NCBI RefSeq assembly: GCF_000527035.1 | Contig: NZ_AZUK01000001.1 | Span: 2,306,001 to 2,370,000, forward strand | Length of the DNA stretch: 64,000 bases | Direction: 5' to 3' | Origin: Tolumonas lignilytica | GTDB lineage: Bacteria; Pseudomonadota; Gammaproteobacteria; Enterobacterales; Aeromonadaceae | Part shown: positions 10,295-20,471 of the stretch, in pieces | How positions within the stretch are numbered: the first letter of the stretch is position 1 | Layout: each line of letters opens with the position of its first letter | The notes under the pieces: generated by a model | What the model was told of the DNA's origin: nothing | Seen by the model: only the letters and a program-made list of their open reading frames with translations | The model's database searches: none | Made by a program: the position numbers and the translations under genes

Positions 10295-10554
10295 GAACTG
10301 ATTGCATTTCATGGTGAGTATAGATGACTTTATGCCTTCTTATGGATAAATATCCTTAACATTTTCCATATTGTGGACGTAACATCTGTTAAGCAAGGAA
10401 ATGCATAAATATTCACCTGTTTTGGGGGTTTGTAATGATGTAATTAACTTGTAACAAAAATAGGCATCGAGCATGGCTATGCGATTCATTGATCTTGCGT
10501 AATATCCATTCATTCTGTATCGGTATTTGCTTCTGTATTAAGAAAGCCGCTTTA

Positions 10555-10560
10555 TATAAT
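10555..10560 (+). promoter_or_regulatory. gcvA -10 element
   Basis: A perfect TATAAT lies 35 bases before the gcvA start. The -35 is poor: TCTGTA at 17-base spacing, or TTGCTT at a too-long 22. The rest of 10295-10554 shows no gene. Confidence 0.45.
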
Positions 10561-10595
10561 GGATATCAATTCTGCAAGAAAAGATGTGATTTCCT

Positions 10596-11504
10596 ATGTT
10601 GCGAAGGCTCCCGCCACTGAATGCGCTAAAAGCTTTTGAAGCTGCAGCCCGTCATCTTAGTTTTACCAAAGCGGCGGAAGAGCTGTTTGTCACGCAAGCC
10701 GCAATCAGTCATCAAATTAAGACACTGGAAGAGTTTCTCGGTTTAAAGCTGTTCAGGCGGCGGAATCGGAGTCTATTGTTGACGGAAGAGGGGCAGGGTT
10801 ACTATCAGGACATCCGTTCTATCTTCAGCTCTATCGGTGAGGCAACCGAACGTCTGATGGCCCGCAGTGCCAAAGGTACACTGACCGTTACGATGCAGCC
10901 CAGTTTTGCTATCCAGTGGTTAGTGCCACGTCTGATGTTATTCAGCCAGCTGCATCCGGAAATTGATGTGCGTATTAAGGCGGTCGATCAGGACGATGGG
11001 ACCCTGGTCGATGATGTGGATATAGCAATTTATTATGGCGACGGTCATTGGCCGGATTTGCAGCTATACAAACTGCATTCCGAATATCGTATTCCTGTTT
11101 GTGCGCCCTCTTTATTACAAAGCAAGCAACTAGCGGTGGCGAATGATCTGGTCAACTTTACGTTGCTGCATGATGGTTCCCGCCGTGACTGGGCGCGCTG
11201 GTTGCAGGATGCGGGCGTGTCTATACCAAATGCTGGACAAGGGCCGATCTTTAGCCATTCAACCATGGTGTTACAAGCAGCAGTCTTGGGGCAAGGAGTG
11301 GCGTTGGGGCACAGTTTACTGGCTCGCCCTGAAATCAAGGCGGGACGATTGATTTGTCCGTTACCCCAAACGCTGAACAGTCATAAAGCCTATTATCTGG
11401 TGATGGCGCCCGGTCATGATTCGTTGGGTAAGGTTGCCGCTTTTCGAGACTGGATCATGGCGATGGTACAGCAGGAAGAAGATGAGTTTGGTTCGATGCT
11501 ATGA
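10596..11504 (+). CDS. gcvA: GcvA, LysR-type regulator of the glycine cleavage system
   Basis: DNA-binding regulator that in E. coli activates or represses gcvTHP according to glycine and purine supply. The 302 residues start with an HTH domain nearly identical to E. coli GcvA (RLPPLNALKAF, then AEELFVTQAAISHQIKTLE), followed by a LysR substrate-binding domain (about 90-295) with the GcvA-like SFAIQWLVPRL and GPIFSHSTMVLQAA stretches. The gcv operon is not in this window. The gene is next to rlmM as in E. coli, without the intervening ygdD. The ribosome site is weak. Confidence 0.93.
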   Translation: MLRRLPPLNALKAFEAAARHLSFTKAAEELFVTQAAISHQIKTLEEFLGLKLFRRRNRSLLLTEEGQGYYQDIRSIFSSIGEATERLMARSAKGTLTVTMQPSFAIQWLVPRLMLFSQLHPEIDVRIKAVDQDDGTLVDDVDIAIYYGDGHWPDLQLYKLHSEYRIPVCAPSLLQSKQLAVANDLVNFTLLHDGSRRDWARWLQDAGVSIPNAGQGPIFSHSTMVLQAAVLGQGVALGHSLLARPEIKAGRLICPLPQTLNSHKAYYLVMAPGHDSLGKVAAFRDWIMAMVQQEEDEFGSML

Positions 11505-11586
11505 TTACATACTAAAAAAGCAGCATCTTTGCCTGCTTCAGTGTATGGTGTCGCCTTTTTCAAGGTGAGTGAGGGGAGAAGCGTAA

Positions 11587-12687
11587 ATGAACCACCTGAT
11601 GTTCTATTGTCGTCCGGGATTTGAAAAAGATATGGCCGCGGAGATCCAGGATAAGGCAGTGGCACTGGAGTGTTTCGGCTTTTCCCGTGTCATCGATAAC
11701 AGTGGCTTTGTCTTGTATGAATGTTATGGCGAGCAGGATGCTGAAAAGCTGGCACGCCGTTTACCATTTCGGGAGCTGATTTTTGCCCGCCAGATGCTGG
11801 TCGTGTTCAAGCAATTAAGCGGGATGGATCTGCAGGATCGTATTTCGCCAATTATTGAAGCCCTGGAAGGGATGCCGGAATTCGGTGAACTGCGGGTAGA
11901 AACAGCGGATACCAATGAAGCCAAGGAATTATCGACCTTCTGCCGTAAATTCAGCGTGCCATTACGTCAGGCGTTACGTGCTGCCGGTAAATTGACGCAG
12001 GAAGAAAACGAGCGGCGTCCGGTGCTGCACCTCTTTTTCCTGAAAAATGATGCCGTATGGCTTGGATATTCTTATCCGAACAATAATTCGCCTTTCCATA
12101 TGGGGATCCCGCGGTTGCGTTTCCCATCGGATGCTCCCAGCCGTTCGACCCTGAAACTGGAAGAGGCATTCTATATGTTCATTCCGGTGGAAGATGACGA
12201 AATCCGCTTATGCTCGGGTCTGACCGCTGTAGATCTGGGGGCCTGCCCGGGTGGTTGGACTTACCAGCTGGTTAAACGCGGCATGATGGTCACGGCGGTG
12301 GATAACGGCCCAATGGCCGAATCGTTGATGGAAACCGGCCAGGTTAAACACGTGCTCGACGATGGTTTTAAATATCGTCCGACCAAGAAAAATCCTTACT
12401 GGCTGGTGTGTGACATGGTGGAAAAGCCGGCCCGTATTACCCATCTGATTGCCCAGTGGTTTCGCGAAGGATACTGTCAGGAAGCGATTTTCAATCTGAA
12501 GTTGCCGATGAAAAAACGCTATGCCGAGGTAGAACATAACCTGGCTGTCTTGAAAGAGTGGTTATCTGAGCTGGAAGGTGACTATGTCATTCAGGCGAAA
12601 CAGTTGTATCACGATCGTGAAGAGATCACCGTGCACGTCTATGATGAGCGGAAACTAGCACGGCGCCGTTCCGGTGCATTCAATTGA
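11587..12687 (+). CDS. rlmM: 23S rRNA 2'-O-ribose C2498 methyltransferase RlmM
   Basis: Uses SAM to methylate the ribose of C2498 in 23S rRNA before 50S assembly. The 366 residues are full length: an N-terminal THUMP-like region starting [16 protein letters not shown], then a Rossmann methyltransferase domain with the SAM loop [14 protein letters not shown] (about residue 217), the VDNGPM strand, and the conserved [11 protein letters not shown] and LYHDREE segments of RlmM. A good ribosome site (GAGGGGAG) precedes the ATG. A strong terminator follows. Confidence 0.96.
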   Translation: MNHLMFYCRPGFEKDMAAEIQDKAVALECFGFSRVIDNSGFVLYECYGEQDAEKLARRLPFRELIFARQMLVVFKQLSGMDLQDRISPIIEALEGMPEFGELRVETADTNEAKELSTFCRKFSVPLRQALRAAGKLTQEENERRPVLHLFFLKNDAVWLGYSYPNNNSPFHMGIPRLRFPSDAPSRSTLKLEEAFYMFIPVEDDEIRLCSGLTAVDLGACPGGWTYQLVKRGMMVTAVDNGPMAESLMETGQVKHVLDDGFKYRPTKKNPYWLVCDMVEKPARITHLIAQWFREGYCQEAIFNLKLPMKKRYAEVEHNLAVLKEWLSELEGDYVIQAKQLYHDREEITVHVYDERKLARRRSGAFN

Positions 12688-12697
12688 GATGACATTA

Positions 12698-12724
12698 AAA
12701 ACGGCGCTATTTCAGCGCCGTTTT
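12698..12724. terminator. rlmM intrinsic terminator
   Basis: A perfect 11-bp stem AAAACGGCGCT/AGCGCCGTTTT with an ATTTC loop. It lies between converging rlmM and the chemotaxis gene and can work in both directions. Confidence 0.9.
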
Positions 12725-12765
12725 CTCTAATGTGACTTTTTTCATTGGTGATACAGTTGCGTGGA

Positions 12766-14088
12766 TTAACGGGTGTGCGCAGAGTTATTCACGAGATGCC
12801 CGACCGTTTCTGATACATGAACGGCACCTTTTAGTATTTCCTGAATGATCCCCGCTGCTTCCGTGATCAGCCGCGAATTGTCTGAAGCCTGAGCGGTAAC
12901 TTGCGTCATGGCAACTTTCGCACTCGTAACCAGTTGGTTGTTCTTCAATACCATTTGATCAATTTCACCGGTTGATTGGGTTGTTTTTGCTGCCAGATTG
13001 CGGACTTCATCGGCAACGACCGCAAATCCTCGTCCTTGTTCACCCGCGCGGGCGGCTTCGATAGCGGCATTTAATGCCAACAGGTTGGTCTGTGCAGCAA
13101 TGGAGCCGATAGTGGTGACAATTTTGGAGATCTCGGCCGACTGGGTGTTCAGTTCCTCAACCAAATTAAAGGAATTCTCGATTTCGTTGGCAATTTGATC
13201 GGCGGTATTGACGGCCTGTTCGAGAATGATTGCTCCTGATTCTGATACCTGCGCCGTTTCTACAGAGGTGCTGTGTGCTATTTCAGCCGCTTTTTGGATT
13301 TCGAGTTGTTCATTGATCCGTTTGGTGACGTCGGCGGCAATTTTAACGACTTTGACTACTTTACCTTTGGTATCAAAAATCGGGTTGTAAGTGGCCTCCA
13401 GCCAGACGGTATCGCCGGATTTTGTCAGGCGCTGAAACAGATCGCTTTTAAATTGGCCTGAACCCAGCTCACGCCAGAAACCGGGATTTTTCTGTATAAA
13501 ATCATCAGTACAGAAAATACGGTGATGTTTGCCCACAATTTCAGCCAGTTTATAACCCATGATATCCAGAAAATTCTGATTGGCGGTGACAATTTCGCCA
13601 GATGGAGTGAATTCAATCAGGGCATTGGAGCGATCAACCGCATTGAGCAGTGCGCCCTGTTGGATGAGTTGTTGATATTTATCGGTAATATCCGCAGCAA
13701 ATTTAAATACGCGGGTCACATGTCCTTGTTCAGTGACTGGAACATAGGTTGCCTCAATCCAGATATCAGACCCATCTTTTTTCTTTCTGAGGAACTGGCC
13801 TGATTGTGGTCTTCCAGCGGCTAGTTCACTCCAGAACTTCTTATAGTCCGGACTATGCACAAAATCATCGTGACAGAAAATCCGATGATGTTTTCCGATA
13901 ACATCTGAGCGAGCATAGCCGCCGAGAGCGGATAAAAAAGCATCACTGGCATTGATGATCGTGCCGTCGCTGGTGAATTCAATTGTTGGGCAATGTGCTG
14001 TCATTGCATTGAGAATGGCCTCGACTTTTTTGAGCGTGGCTAACTGAAGCTCAGATTGGCTGTCATTTTTTTTATTTCTGAAAAACAT
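12766..14088 (-). CDS. Soluble chemotaxis transducer with two PAS domains (BdlA-like)
   Basis: Cytoplasmic methyl-accepting chemotaxis protein of about 440 residues with no membrane segment. Two PAS domains (roughly 25-130 and 145-250) share near-identical blocks, [12 protein letters not shown] and [12 protein letters not shown], and [18 protein letters not shown], so they arose by duplication. The C-terminal signalling domain (about 265-440) carries the conserved hairpin tip ([20 protein letters not shown]) that contacts CheA/CheW. This architecture resembles Pseudomonas BdlA, which controls biofilm dispersal. The sensed cue (redox, oxygen or energy) is inference. The start is ATG 14088; a TTG one codon upstream is less likely. 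It lies where E. coli has the fuc operon. Confidence 0.88.
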   Translation of the reverse strand: MFFRNKKNDSQSELQLATLKKVEAILNAMTAHCPTIEFTSDGTIINASDAFLSALGGYARSDVIGKHHRIFCHDDFVHSPDYKKFWSELAAGRPQSGQFLRKKKDGSDIWIEATYVPVTEQGHVTRVFKFAADITDKYQQLIQQGALLNAVDRSNALIEFTPSGEIVTANQNFLDIMGYKLAEIVGKHHRIFCTDDFIQKNPGFWRELGSGQFKSDLFQRLTKSGDTVWLEATYNPIFDTKGKVVKVVKIAADVTKRINEQLEIQKAAEIAHSTSVETAQVSESGAIILEQAVNTADQIANEIENSFNLVEELNTQSAEISKIVTTIGSIAAQTNLLALNAAIEAARAGEQGRGFAVVADEVRNLAAKTTQSTGEIDQMVLKNNQLVTSAKVAMTQVTAQASDNSRLITEAAGIIQEILKGAVHVSETVGHLVNNSAHTR

Positions 14089-14282
14089 CAAAACCGCCGA
14101 ACAAAAAATAACCAGGCAGTTATCACTATAGATGACGATTAATTTCTTTCCATAGGGATGAATACGGGTATTGTTTGTAATTTGATCTTTGGTAGAAAAA
14201 TCTATGTTAAATCGATTCCGCAGTGGCAGTTGTTTTTCTAAAGAGTGCCGAATGAGGGTAATATGTTGTGCGGATGGCTATT

Positions 14283-15077
14283 CTAGCAAATAGCCTTATC
14301 GAGAGGAGGGTAGCGCAAATCCCGCAGATTGAACCCCAGTGGAATATCGTCTTTCAGGCGAACCAGCTGTTGAGCCAGCAGGCAGACATCGCGGTTTTGC
14401 TGCACCAGTTGTACTTTCTTATTCTGGCTGCTGTCTGCATTTAATAACTGCATCAGGGTGCCGTATTCGGTAAGCAGTTGTTGAGCTGTTTTTTCTCCGA
14501 TACCGGCGACGCCTTTGATGTTCATGCCGCTGATACCGGTCAACGCCCAAAAATCCACTAATTGAGCAGGTTGCAATCCATATTGCTGTTGTACAAAGGC
14601 ATGATCCAGCCAGCGTTTATTGAAGTAATCGCGGATCTGCAAACCCTGATCCAGCAACTGGCAGAAGCCTTTATCGGTGGAGATCAAGGTGACCTGATGC
14701 TGATGGCTCATCAGCGGTTTGGTCAAAGTCGCGATTAAATCGTCAGCTTCGTCAGTTTCCGAGACCAGTGAATCGATCCCTAATTTAAACAGTGAATCTT
14801 GCAGCTGATTTAAACCTTGCCGCAATCCTTCCGGCATTGCGGTACGGCCTTCTTTATAGGCTGGATATAGCTCCTTTCGCCAACCGGGGCTTTCACTGTC
14901 AAAAACAGCAATGACGTGGCTGGGATTGGCTTCCTGTAAGATGGTTCTGACTGCGCGCTGCATGGTGATATCGGTGGCAGCCAATTGTGCTGCCACATCA
15001 TCAGGTTGCTGTTTACTCTGGACGGAGTGAATGCGCCGGATCAAATTCAGCGCATCCAGTATTAGCAGGTGGGCCAT
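14283..15077 (-). CDS. xni: Flap endonuclease Xni (ExoIX)
   Basis: Structure-specific 5' flap endonuclease related to the 5' nuclease domain of DNA polymerase I. The 264 residues begin HLLILDALNLIRRIHSVQ, as in Xni. Further marks are the metal-site cluster DEADDLIATL, STDKGFCQL, and a helix-hairpin-helix segment NIKGVAGIGEKTAQQLL for DNA binding. As in E. coli Xni, it lacks the polymerase domain. It ends 3 bases downstream of ppnN, so the two are probably co-transcribed. Confidence 0.94.
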   Translation of the reverse strand: MAHLLILDALNLIRRIHSVQSKQQPDDVAAQLAATDITMQRAVRTILQEANPSHVIAVFDSESPGWRKELYPAYKEGRTAMPEGLRQGLNQLQDSLFKLGIDSLVSETDEADDLIATLTKPLMSHQHQVTLISTDKGFCQLLDQGLQIRDYFNKRWLDHAFVQQQYGLQPAQLVDFWALTGISGMNIKGVAGIGEKTAQQLLTEYGTLMQLLNADSSQNKKVQLVQQNRDVCLLAQQLVRLKDDIPLGFNLRDLRYPPLDKAIC

Positions 15078-15080
15078 AAA

Positions 15081-16433
15081 TCAGAGTTGAATTTCATAAC
15101 AAGGTTCATAGGTGGAACCGGGTAGCTTCATGCGATGCTGTGCTACAAAATCCTGCAACAATTTGTCTATCAGTTGCATGAGTTTCTGTTCACCCGATAA
15201 CTTGAAGGGACCATGCTGTTCAATGGCTTTGATACCTTTGTCTTTAACATTACCGGCCACAATACCGGAAAAGGCTTTACGTAAATTACAGGCAAGATCT
15301 TCAGGCGGTTGTTCCAGATGCAGATCGAGCTTGGCCATATTTTCGTGTGTCGGTTCAAAGGGTTGTTGAAAATCTGGCGGAATATGAAGTGACCAGTTAA
15401 AGGAGTAAGCATCACCAATGGCTTTACGGAACTCGCGAATATGACCCATGGATGTTTTCATGGACTGACCCACGGCTTCGGCATCACCAATAATGATTTC
15501 ATAGTGGCGTGCGGCGGCATCACCAAGCGTCGCTCTGACAAAGGCATCCAAAGATCGGAAATAGGGTTCACTGCTTTTCGGACCGGTCAGGATCAGTGGT
15601 AACGGCTGATGTTGGTTGGCCGGATTCATCAGTATGCCTAGAATATAGAGTAATTCTTCTGCGGTGCCGACACCGCCGGGGAAAATCACAATCCCGTGTC
15701 CCAGTCGTACGAAGGCTTCCAGACGTTTTTCAATATCCGGCAAAATGACCAGTTCCGTGACAATCGGATTAGGCGGTTCCGCCGCGATGATGGAGGGTTC
15801 GGATAACCCGATATAGCGGCGATGAGGGAATCGCTGGTTGGCATGACCTACTGCCGCCCCCTTCATCGGGCCTTCCATGGCTCCTGGACCACAGCCGGTG
15901 CAAATATTCAGATCTCTGAGCCCCAGATGATAACCAACCTCACGGCAATAATGATATTCCTCGTCATTGATGGAGTGACCACCCCAGCAAACAACGACAT
16001 TCGGAATTTCGCCGGTCCGGACAGTATGCGCATTGCGCAAAATAGAAAAAACCAGATTGGTGATATGGCTGGAATTGCTGAGATTCAGACCAATTTCTGC
16101 TTCCAGTTTGCTGACATAGAGGATGTCGCGCAGGACAGAGAACAGATGTTCCTGTAAGCCGCGGATAATTTCTCCGTCAACAAAGGCCGAAGTCGGGGCA
16201 TTAAACAGTTCCAGTTTTACCCCTCGTTCGCGGCTGATGATGTTGACCGAAAAATTCTGATATTTTTCGAGTATTTCCTTTGACGAGTCGGTTTTACTGC
16301 CACTATTGAGCACAGCCAGCGTGCAATTGCGATAGAGCTGGTAAATTTCGCCAGCCGCCGCTTGCTGGAGATCGTCGACCTCCAGCTGGGACAACAGTGC
16401 CATGCTGCCAACAGGGTTTACATAGGTGATCAT
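15081..16433 (-). CDS. ppnN: Nucleotide 5'-monophosphate nucleosidase PpnN
   Basis: Cleaves purine and pyrimidine monophosphates to base and ribose-5-phosphate. In E. coli it is stimulated by (p)ppGpp. The 450 residues match YgdH/PpnN throughout: an N-terminal DUF4478-like domain, a central LOG-type Rossmann domain with [13 protein letters not shown] and [13 protein letters not shown], and a C-terminal domain ending [11 protein letters not shown]. It lies between xni and the diguanylate cyclase gene, 15 bases away from the latter. Confidence 0.95.
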   Translation of the reverse strand: MITYVNPVGSMALLSQLEVDDLQQAAAGEIYQLYRNCTLAVLNSGSKTDSSKEILEKYQNFSVNIISRERGVKLELFNAPTSAFVDGEIIRGLQEHLFSVLRDILYVSKLEAEIGLNLSNSSHITNLVFSILRNAHTVRTGEIPNVVVCWGGHSINDEEYHYCREVGYHLGLRDLNICTGCGPGAMEGPMKGAAVGHANQRFPHRRYIGLSEPSIIAAEPPNPIVTELVILPDIEKRLEAFVRLGHGIVIFPGGVGTAEELLYILGILMNPANQHQPLPLILTGPKSSEPYFRSLDAFVRATLGDAAARHYEIIIGDAEAVGQSMKTSMGHIREFRKAIGDAYSFNWSLHIPPDFQQPFEPTHENMAKLDLHLEQPPEDLACNLRKAFSGIVAGNVKDKGIKAIEQHGPFKLSGEQKLMQLIDKLLQDFVAQHRMKLPGSTYEPCYEIQL

Positions 16434-16448
16434 GGTTTTATCCGGGTA

Positions 16449-18095
16449 TTAAAGAGTAATAACGATGCGATCACGACCAGAATTTTTTGCTTCATACAGC
16501 GCCTTATCTGCACGTTCAAAGGCATCTGTAATTCGGTCGCCACTACGGAACAAGGTTGCACCAATAGAAATACTGATGGAGATCCGTTCATCTTTAAAAC
16601 GAAACGGGATCCCCTTGATGACATTGCGTAATTTATCCAACGGTAATTGGATGGCGTTTTCATTGATGCCAGGTAGCAGCACCACAAATTCCTCACCACC
16701 AAAACGGGCAACAAAATCAGTATCACGCAATGCGGTACCGAGTGCTCTGGCTATCACTTTTAAGGCTTTATCACCTGCCAAGTGGCCAAATTGATCATTG
16801 ATCAGCTTGAAATGATCAACATCGACAATCGCCAGACATAACGGTGATTGATAACGCATCCAGCGTTTATATTCTAATGCAAGGCGTTCATCCAATGCCG
16901 ACCGATTGTGCAACTGGGTGAGCGTATCCACTTGCAGCCGTTGTTGCTGGCGGTTGAGTCTGTTTTTGTAATTGATCGCATCTTCTTCGGTGTTTTTGAG
17001 CTGTTCAGTCAGTAAGGTAATTTGATCCATCAACTCCTGTTCCCGGCGTTGACGCAGGGATCGCTCTTGTAACACGGCATCCATGATGAGCAGATGAGCC
17101 GGAATGATGCGCTTTAATTCATCCAGCGAATTGTTTTCTGCAACTGACTGACGCATCTGACGTATCTGATCGGTCAGTTTCTGATCCTGCCCTTGCTCTT
17201 CCCGGGCCAGTTCCTTGGCGGTATCCAGATAACTGGTGATATCGGCGTTGCTGAGCTGGAGTTTTTCGCTGATGGTATGCACAAACGCATAGGACTGCGC
17301 TCGTTCATAACGCGCACCTTCGATGATGAGCGCGACCAGTTCTAAACAGAGTGCAGGCAAATCCTGGCAGTTAATGCCGTTTAATAGTTGACGGCGGATG
17401 CCGGCCAGTTTTTCTCCGGTTGGCCCTTGAAAATCCAGTTCTGTGATTAAGCGCTGTAATTCATCATGGATTTTAGTCAACAGACCCGGGTCGATGCTGG
17501 AGAGTGATAAGGCGATATCATCGACACCGGCCAAATAGGTGGTAGGGATAGCCGATTTTGCGGTGGTGCTGCTCTGTTCTGTGTCAGTGTGCGTAACCTC
17601 ATTCGGGCGCAGCATCAAAGCGCGAAGCGCCATTTGATAAATTTCCAGCAGCCGGAAGATCCGTTGTTGGTGTTCACCAAAGGTGTAAGGTGTTTCCTGA
17701 GCTGCGAATTCGCGGGCTTCGCGACGTACTTTTTCTGGAAGAATGGCGTTACGGATGAGTTCATTGGCATTACTTTTTACCTGTTCACCCGCGCGCTGCA
17801 ATAATTGCTCCTGAATAACGCCAAAACGGGTCAGGAGTAATTCAATGGCATTAATATCATCATTAATTTGCTCAATGGCAGTGTGTTTTTCCAGATGTGG
17901 CTTAAGTCGTGCCATCCGGTTGTCTAATTCCCGATCCAGCCCGCGGCAAGCGAGCATCAGACGGGAAATTAATGTGTCCAGCGTTTGCCTATCTTGATCA
18001 GACGATTCTGCCAATGCCTGAAGCTCGAGCTCTTTTTGTTCCAAGCGAGTTTTCAGTTGGGTCAACCGGAAGTTAGCAGTGGCAATATCGTCCAT
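16449..18095 (-). CDS. Cytoplasmic diguanylate cyclase with long coiled-coil N-terminus
   Basis: Predicted to make c-di-GMP from two GTP. The 548 residues have an N-terminal alpha-helical region of about 380 residues, rich in Glu/Gln/Leu heptads with no membrane segment, then a GGDEF domain with an intact active site GGEEF (466-470). An inhibitory RxxD site (RDTD, 457-460) lies exactly five residues before it, so feedback control by c-di-GMP is expected. No PAS, GAF or EAL domain is seen. It follows the TPR/decayed-GGDEF gene by 59 bases on the same strand and precedes ppnN, so an operon is plausible. The input signal is unknown. Confidence 0.9.
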   Translation of the reverse strand: MDDIATANFRLTQLKTRLEQKELELQALAESSDQDRQTLDTLISRLMLACRGLDRELDNRMARLKPHLEKHTAIEQINDDINAIELLLTRFGVIQEQLLQRAGEQVKSNANELIRNAILPEKVRREAREFAAQETPYTFGEHQQRIFRLLEIYQMALRALMLRPNEVTHTDTEQSSTTAKSAIPTTYLAGVDDIALSLSSIDPGLLTKIHDELQRLITELDFQGPTGEKLAGIRRQLLNGINCQDLPALCLELVALIIEGARYERAQSYAFVHTISEKLQLSNADITSYLDTAKELAREEQGQDQKLTDQIRQMRQSVAENNSLDELKRIIPAHLLIMDAVLQERSLRQRREQELMDQITLLTEQLKNTEEDAINYKNRLNRQQQRLQVDTLTQLHNRSALDERLALEYKRWMRYQSPLCLAIVDVDHFKLINDQFGHLAGDKALKVIARALGTALRDTDFVARFGGEEFVVLLPGINENAIQLPLDKLRNVIKGIPFRFKDERISISISIGATLFRSGDRITDAFERADKALYEAKNSGRDRIVITL

Positions 18096-18154
18096 CTATT
18101 TAGTCCAAAAGTTCTCATTCATTCCAGGGCAAACATGCTCAAACTGGCGGTTCA

Positions 18155-20395
18155 TCAGGGTTCAGCTCTATCCTGTGAGGGTAAGAGCAACGCAGTCCAG
18201 TCAATGTTATTGGCATGCTTCTCGGAGCAGCTGACTTTTACCAATCCTTTGGTTATTGCGTCTATCGTTCGGGTTCTCAATTCGCCGTTAAAAAAAGCGG
18301 CCTGCTGATAATCAATAGCAAATAATTCAACCCAAACATTCTTGCATAATTTAGTTGATAATTGCATGGCTCCCGCGAGGGCTATGCCACAAATTTCTAA
18401 TGTTTGCAGCGGTTTCAGGGCATTTACTGATTTACTCAGGAAAGGATACTGTACTTTGCCGCAAATAACGCGTTCATCCAGTCCATATTTGCGCATAATC
18501 ACACCGATACGATTTTCTATCCGCACGATGATTTCGTGGTATTGGTTGGTAGCGTCTTCAGGGATAGTACAGAGAATCAGGCGATCAGGGAGCAGATAAA
18601 AGTTGCATTGTTCCGGCATGCGCTGACGGATAGCATGTGAGACCTGACGCAGGATAGATTGTGCTTTTTTCAACCCCACCTGACATTCTAAATCTGTCAG
18701 TCCATTAACTCTGAACAATAACATGACGGTAGCGGGGAACGGCACAGTGGTACCAGGCTGTAATGCAACTTGGTGTTTACCGAACTCCTTTTGTAGCAAA
18801 TAGGCTGAACCCAGGTTGGTAACCGGATCGTAATCAATCGCTTGCTGCAGTTGTTGCTGTTCCTGACGAAGGAAGCGAAGCTTGCGGATATGCCACAGCA
18901 AACCCACTCCCATAATTGTCATGATCAGGGCGGCACTGATGCCGACCTTAAAGTACCAGTTTAATTCACCATCAAGACGCCGTTTTTCGTTATCCAATTC
19001 TTGCAGACGTTGCGACTGATCCAGCCGGGTATAATTGGCAAAAAAATCAGTTTGTGGGCTGGGGTTGCTGGCGTCAGCATCGTGCTGGCTGTTGCTGTAT
19101 AACTTGTAATTGAGTAAGGCTTTGTCGAATTGGCCATTGTTTTCATAGGCAAGCGATAACAAGCGGTACAATTCTGTTTCCAGACTTTTTTGTTCCGGAA
19201 TCGGGGTATTCAGCATCTGCTCCAGCAACACAATGGCCCGGACCGGATTATCTTGTTGGTCATATAATTCAGCCAGTGCTAACAGAGACAAGCGTTCGTA
19301 ATAAGGCAGATGTTGACGTTGAAACAGCTCATAGGCGGCGGTCAGATAGGTTTGTGCTTCATTGTAGTGATGCAACTGCTCATAAGTCTTACCGATTTCC
19401 AGATGTAGCCTTGCCAGATCCTGTGGGCGGGCAGTGTGTTTATATACCCCTGAGGCATTCAGCAATAAGGCGAGCGCCAGATTGGTGTCATGGGCCTCTC
19501 GCTTCAACTGTGCCAGATGAATGATGGCATCAGCCTGCCAACTGTCATTACCAATTTGTTGTGTAATATCCAGTGCTTGCTCGGCGTAGTCGATGGCGTT
19601 GGGCAGGTCTTGTTCCTGAGCAAATAATGCGCTGATCCGGGTTGTTAACTGAAGCTGTAACTGTAATTGATGGATTTTTTCCGCTTGTTGCAACGATTCA
19701 TGATAGGCCAGCAGACTGTGCTCATCCTGATTCGTCAGGTGCAACAGATCGCCTTCCAGCATATCAGCCCAGACTGTAAGTACTGCATTGGGATGCGTCA
19801 GCAGCAATGTTCGCACTTGTGACAGCATCTCGCGGGCCAGTTCCGGCAGTTGCCGGTGAATGGCCAGTGCGGTGTTGAGTAAACCCACATAAATGGGCAG
19901 TTCACTGTGAGGGTTATCGCTGTTTTGTAACAGGACATTGAGTCGTTGCCATGCATGATGGGCGGGGATCGGTTTATTGATATCCAGCCCCAGAATGGCG
20001 ACCTGGCTATACAGGCTGATACTGGCCAGATCATCAAAATGCTGACGGGTAGCTATCTCTTCGGCATACACCAGCGAGTCTAATGCTTCGCTGTATTGTT
20101 CCTGCCGTGCATAGCAGTTGCCATTGATGATCAGCGCCTGGACCTGTTGCCGGCTGGTGCGTAACATTAAATTATCACGCAACCGTGCAGGTAGATTTCC
20201 TCGGGCTGTTCTGCCTGGCAATAACGGGTTGTTTTGCAGTTGTTGCATTGACTCGGTGAGCTGAATGCAACGATCCGGATTGGAAAGACCGATTTGCTGA
20301 GCCTGCTGCAGAATGTCAGGCAAGTCGGTGTTGTCCATATCCGGCAACGGTACGCTGAGTCCATTCAACAGAAAAACCAGAGGCAGTAACGTCAT
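18155..20395 (-). CDS. Exported TPR protein with transmembrane segment and degenerate GGDEF domain
   Basis: A 746-residue protein that I cannot name. An N-terminal signal-like segment (MTLLPLVFLLNGLSVPLP) leads to about 400 residues of TPR-like helical repeats (repeated ALxxxxxAEEIA/LAxLY patterns), expected in the periplasm. A single membrane helix (about 483-503, VGISAALIMTIMGVGLLWHI) follows, then a short coil and a cytoplasmic GGDEF-fold domain. The domain entry motif is DPVTNLGSAYLL, but the catalytic GGDEF position reads LLPDR (about 601-605), so it should not make c-di-GMP. It may bind GTP or c-di-GMP, or control the neighbouring cyclase; this is inference. Confidence 0.8.
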   Translation of the reverse strand: MTLLPLVFLLNGLSVPLPDMDNTDLPDILQQAQQIGLSNPDRCIQLTESMQQLQNNPLLPGRTARGNLPARLRDNLMLRTSRQQVQALIINGNCYARQEQYSEALDSLVYAEEIATRQHFDDLASISLYSQVAILGLDINKPIPAHHAWQRLNVLLQNSDNPHSELPIYVGLLNTALAIHRQLPELAREMLSQVRTLLLTHPNAVLTVWADMLEGDLLHLTNQDEHSLLAYHESLQQAEKIHQLQLQLQLTTRISALFAQEQDLPNAIDYAEQALDITQQIGNDSWQADAIIHLAQLKREAHDTNLALALLLNASGVYKHTARPQDLARLHLEIGKTYEQLHHYNEAQTYLTAAYELFQRQHLPYYERLSLLALAELYDQQDNPVRAIVLLEQMLNTPIPEQKSLETELYRLLSLAYENNGQFDKALLNYKLYSNSQHDADASNPSPQTDFFANYTRLDQSQRLQELDNEKRRLDGELNWYFKVGISAALIMTIMGVGLLWHIRKLRFLRQEQQQLQQAIDYDPVTNLGSAYLLQKEFGKHQVALQPGTTVPFPATVMLLFRVNGLTDLECQVGLKKAQSILRQVSHAIRQRMPEQCNFYLLPDRLILCTIPEDATNQYHEIIVRIENRIGVIMRKYGLDERVICGKVQYPFLSKSVNALKPLQTLEICGIALAGAMQLSTKLCKNVWVELFAIDYQQAAFFNGELRTRTIDAITKGLVKVSCSEKHANNIDWTALLLPSQDRAEP

Positions 20396-20471
20396 AGATT
20401 TATCTTTTCGTCAGATTTCTGTTGGTTAGTGAGTTTTGATTATGCGATATCTCACACTGATTATCTGTCGT

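Noticed and set aside
10103-10300. A sigma54 promoter for gltB
   Set aside because: I searched the minus strand for GG-N10-GC between the NtrC-like box and gltB and found none.
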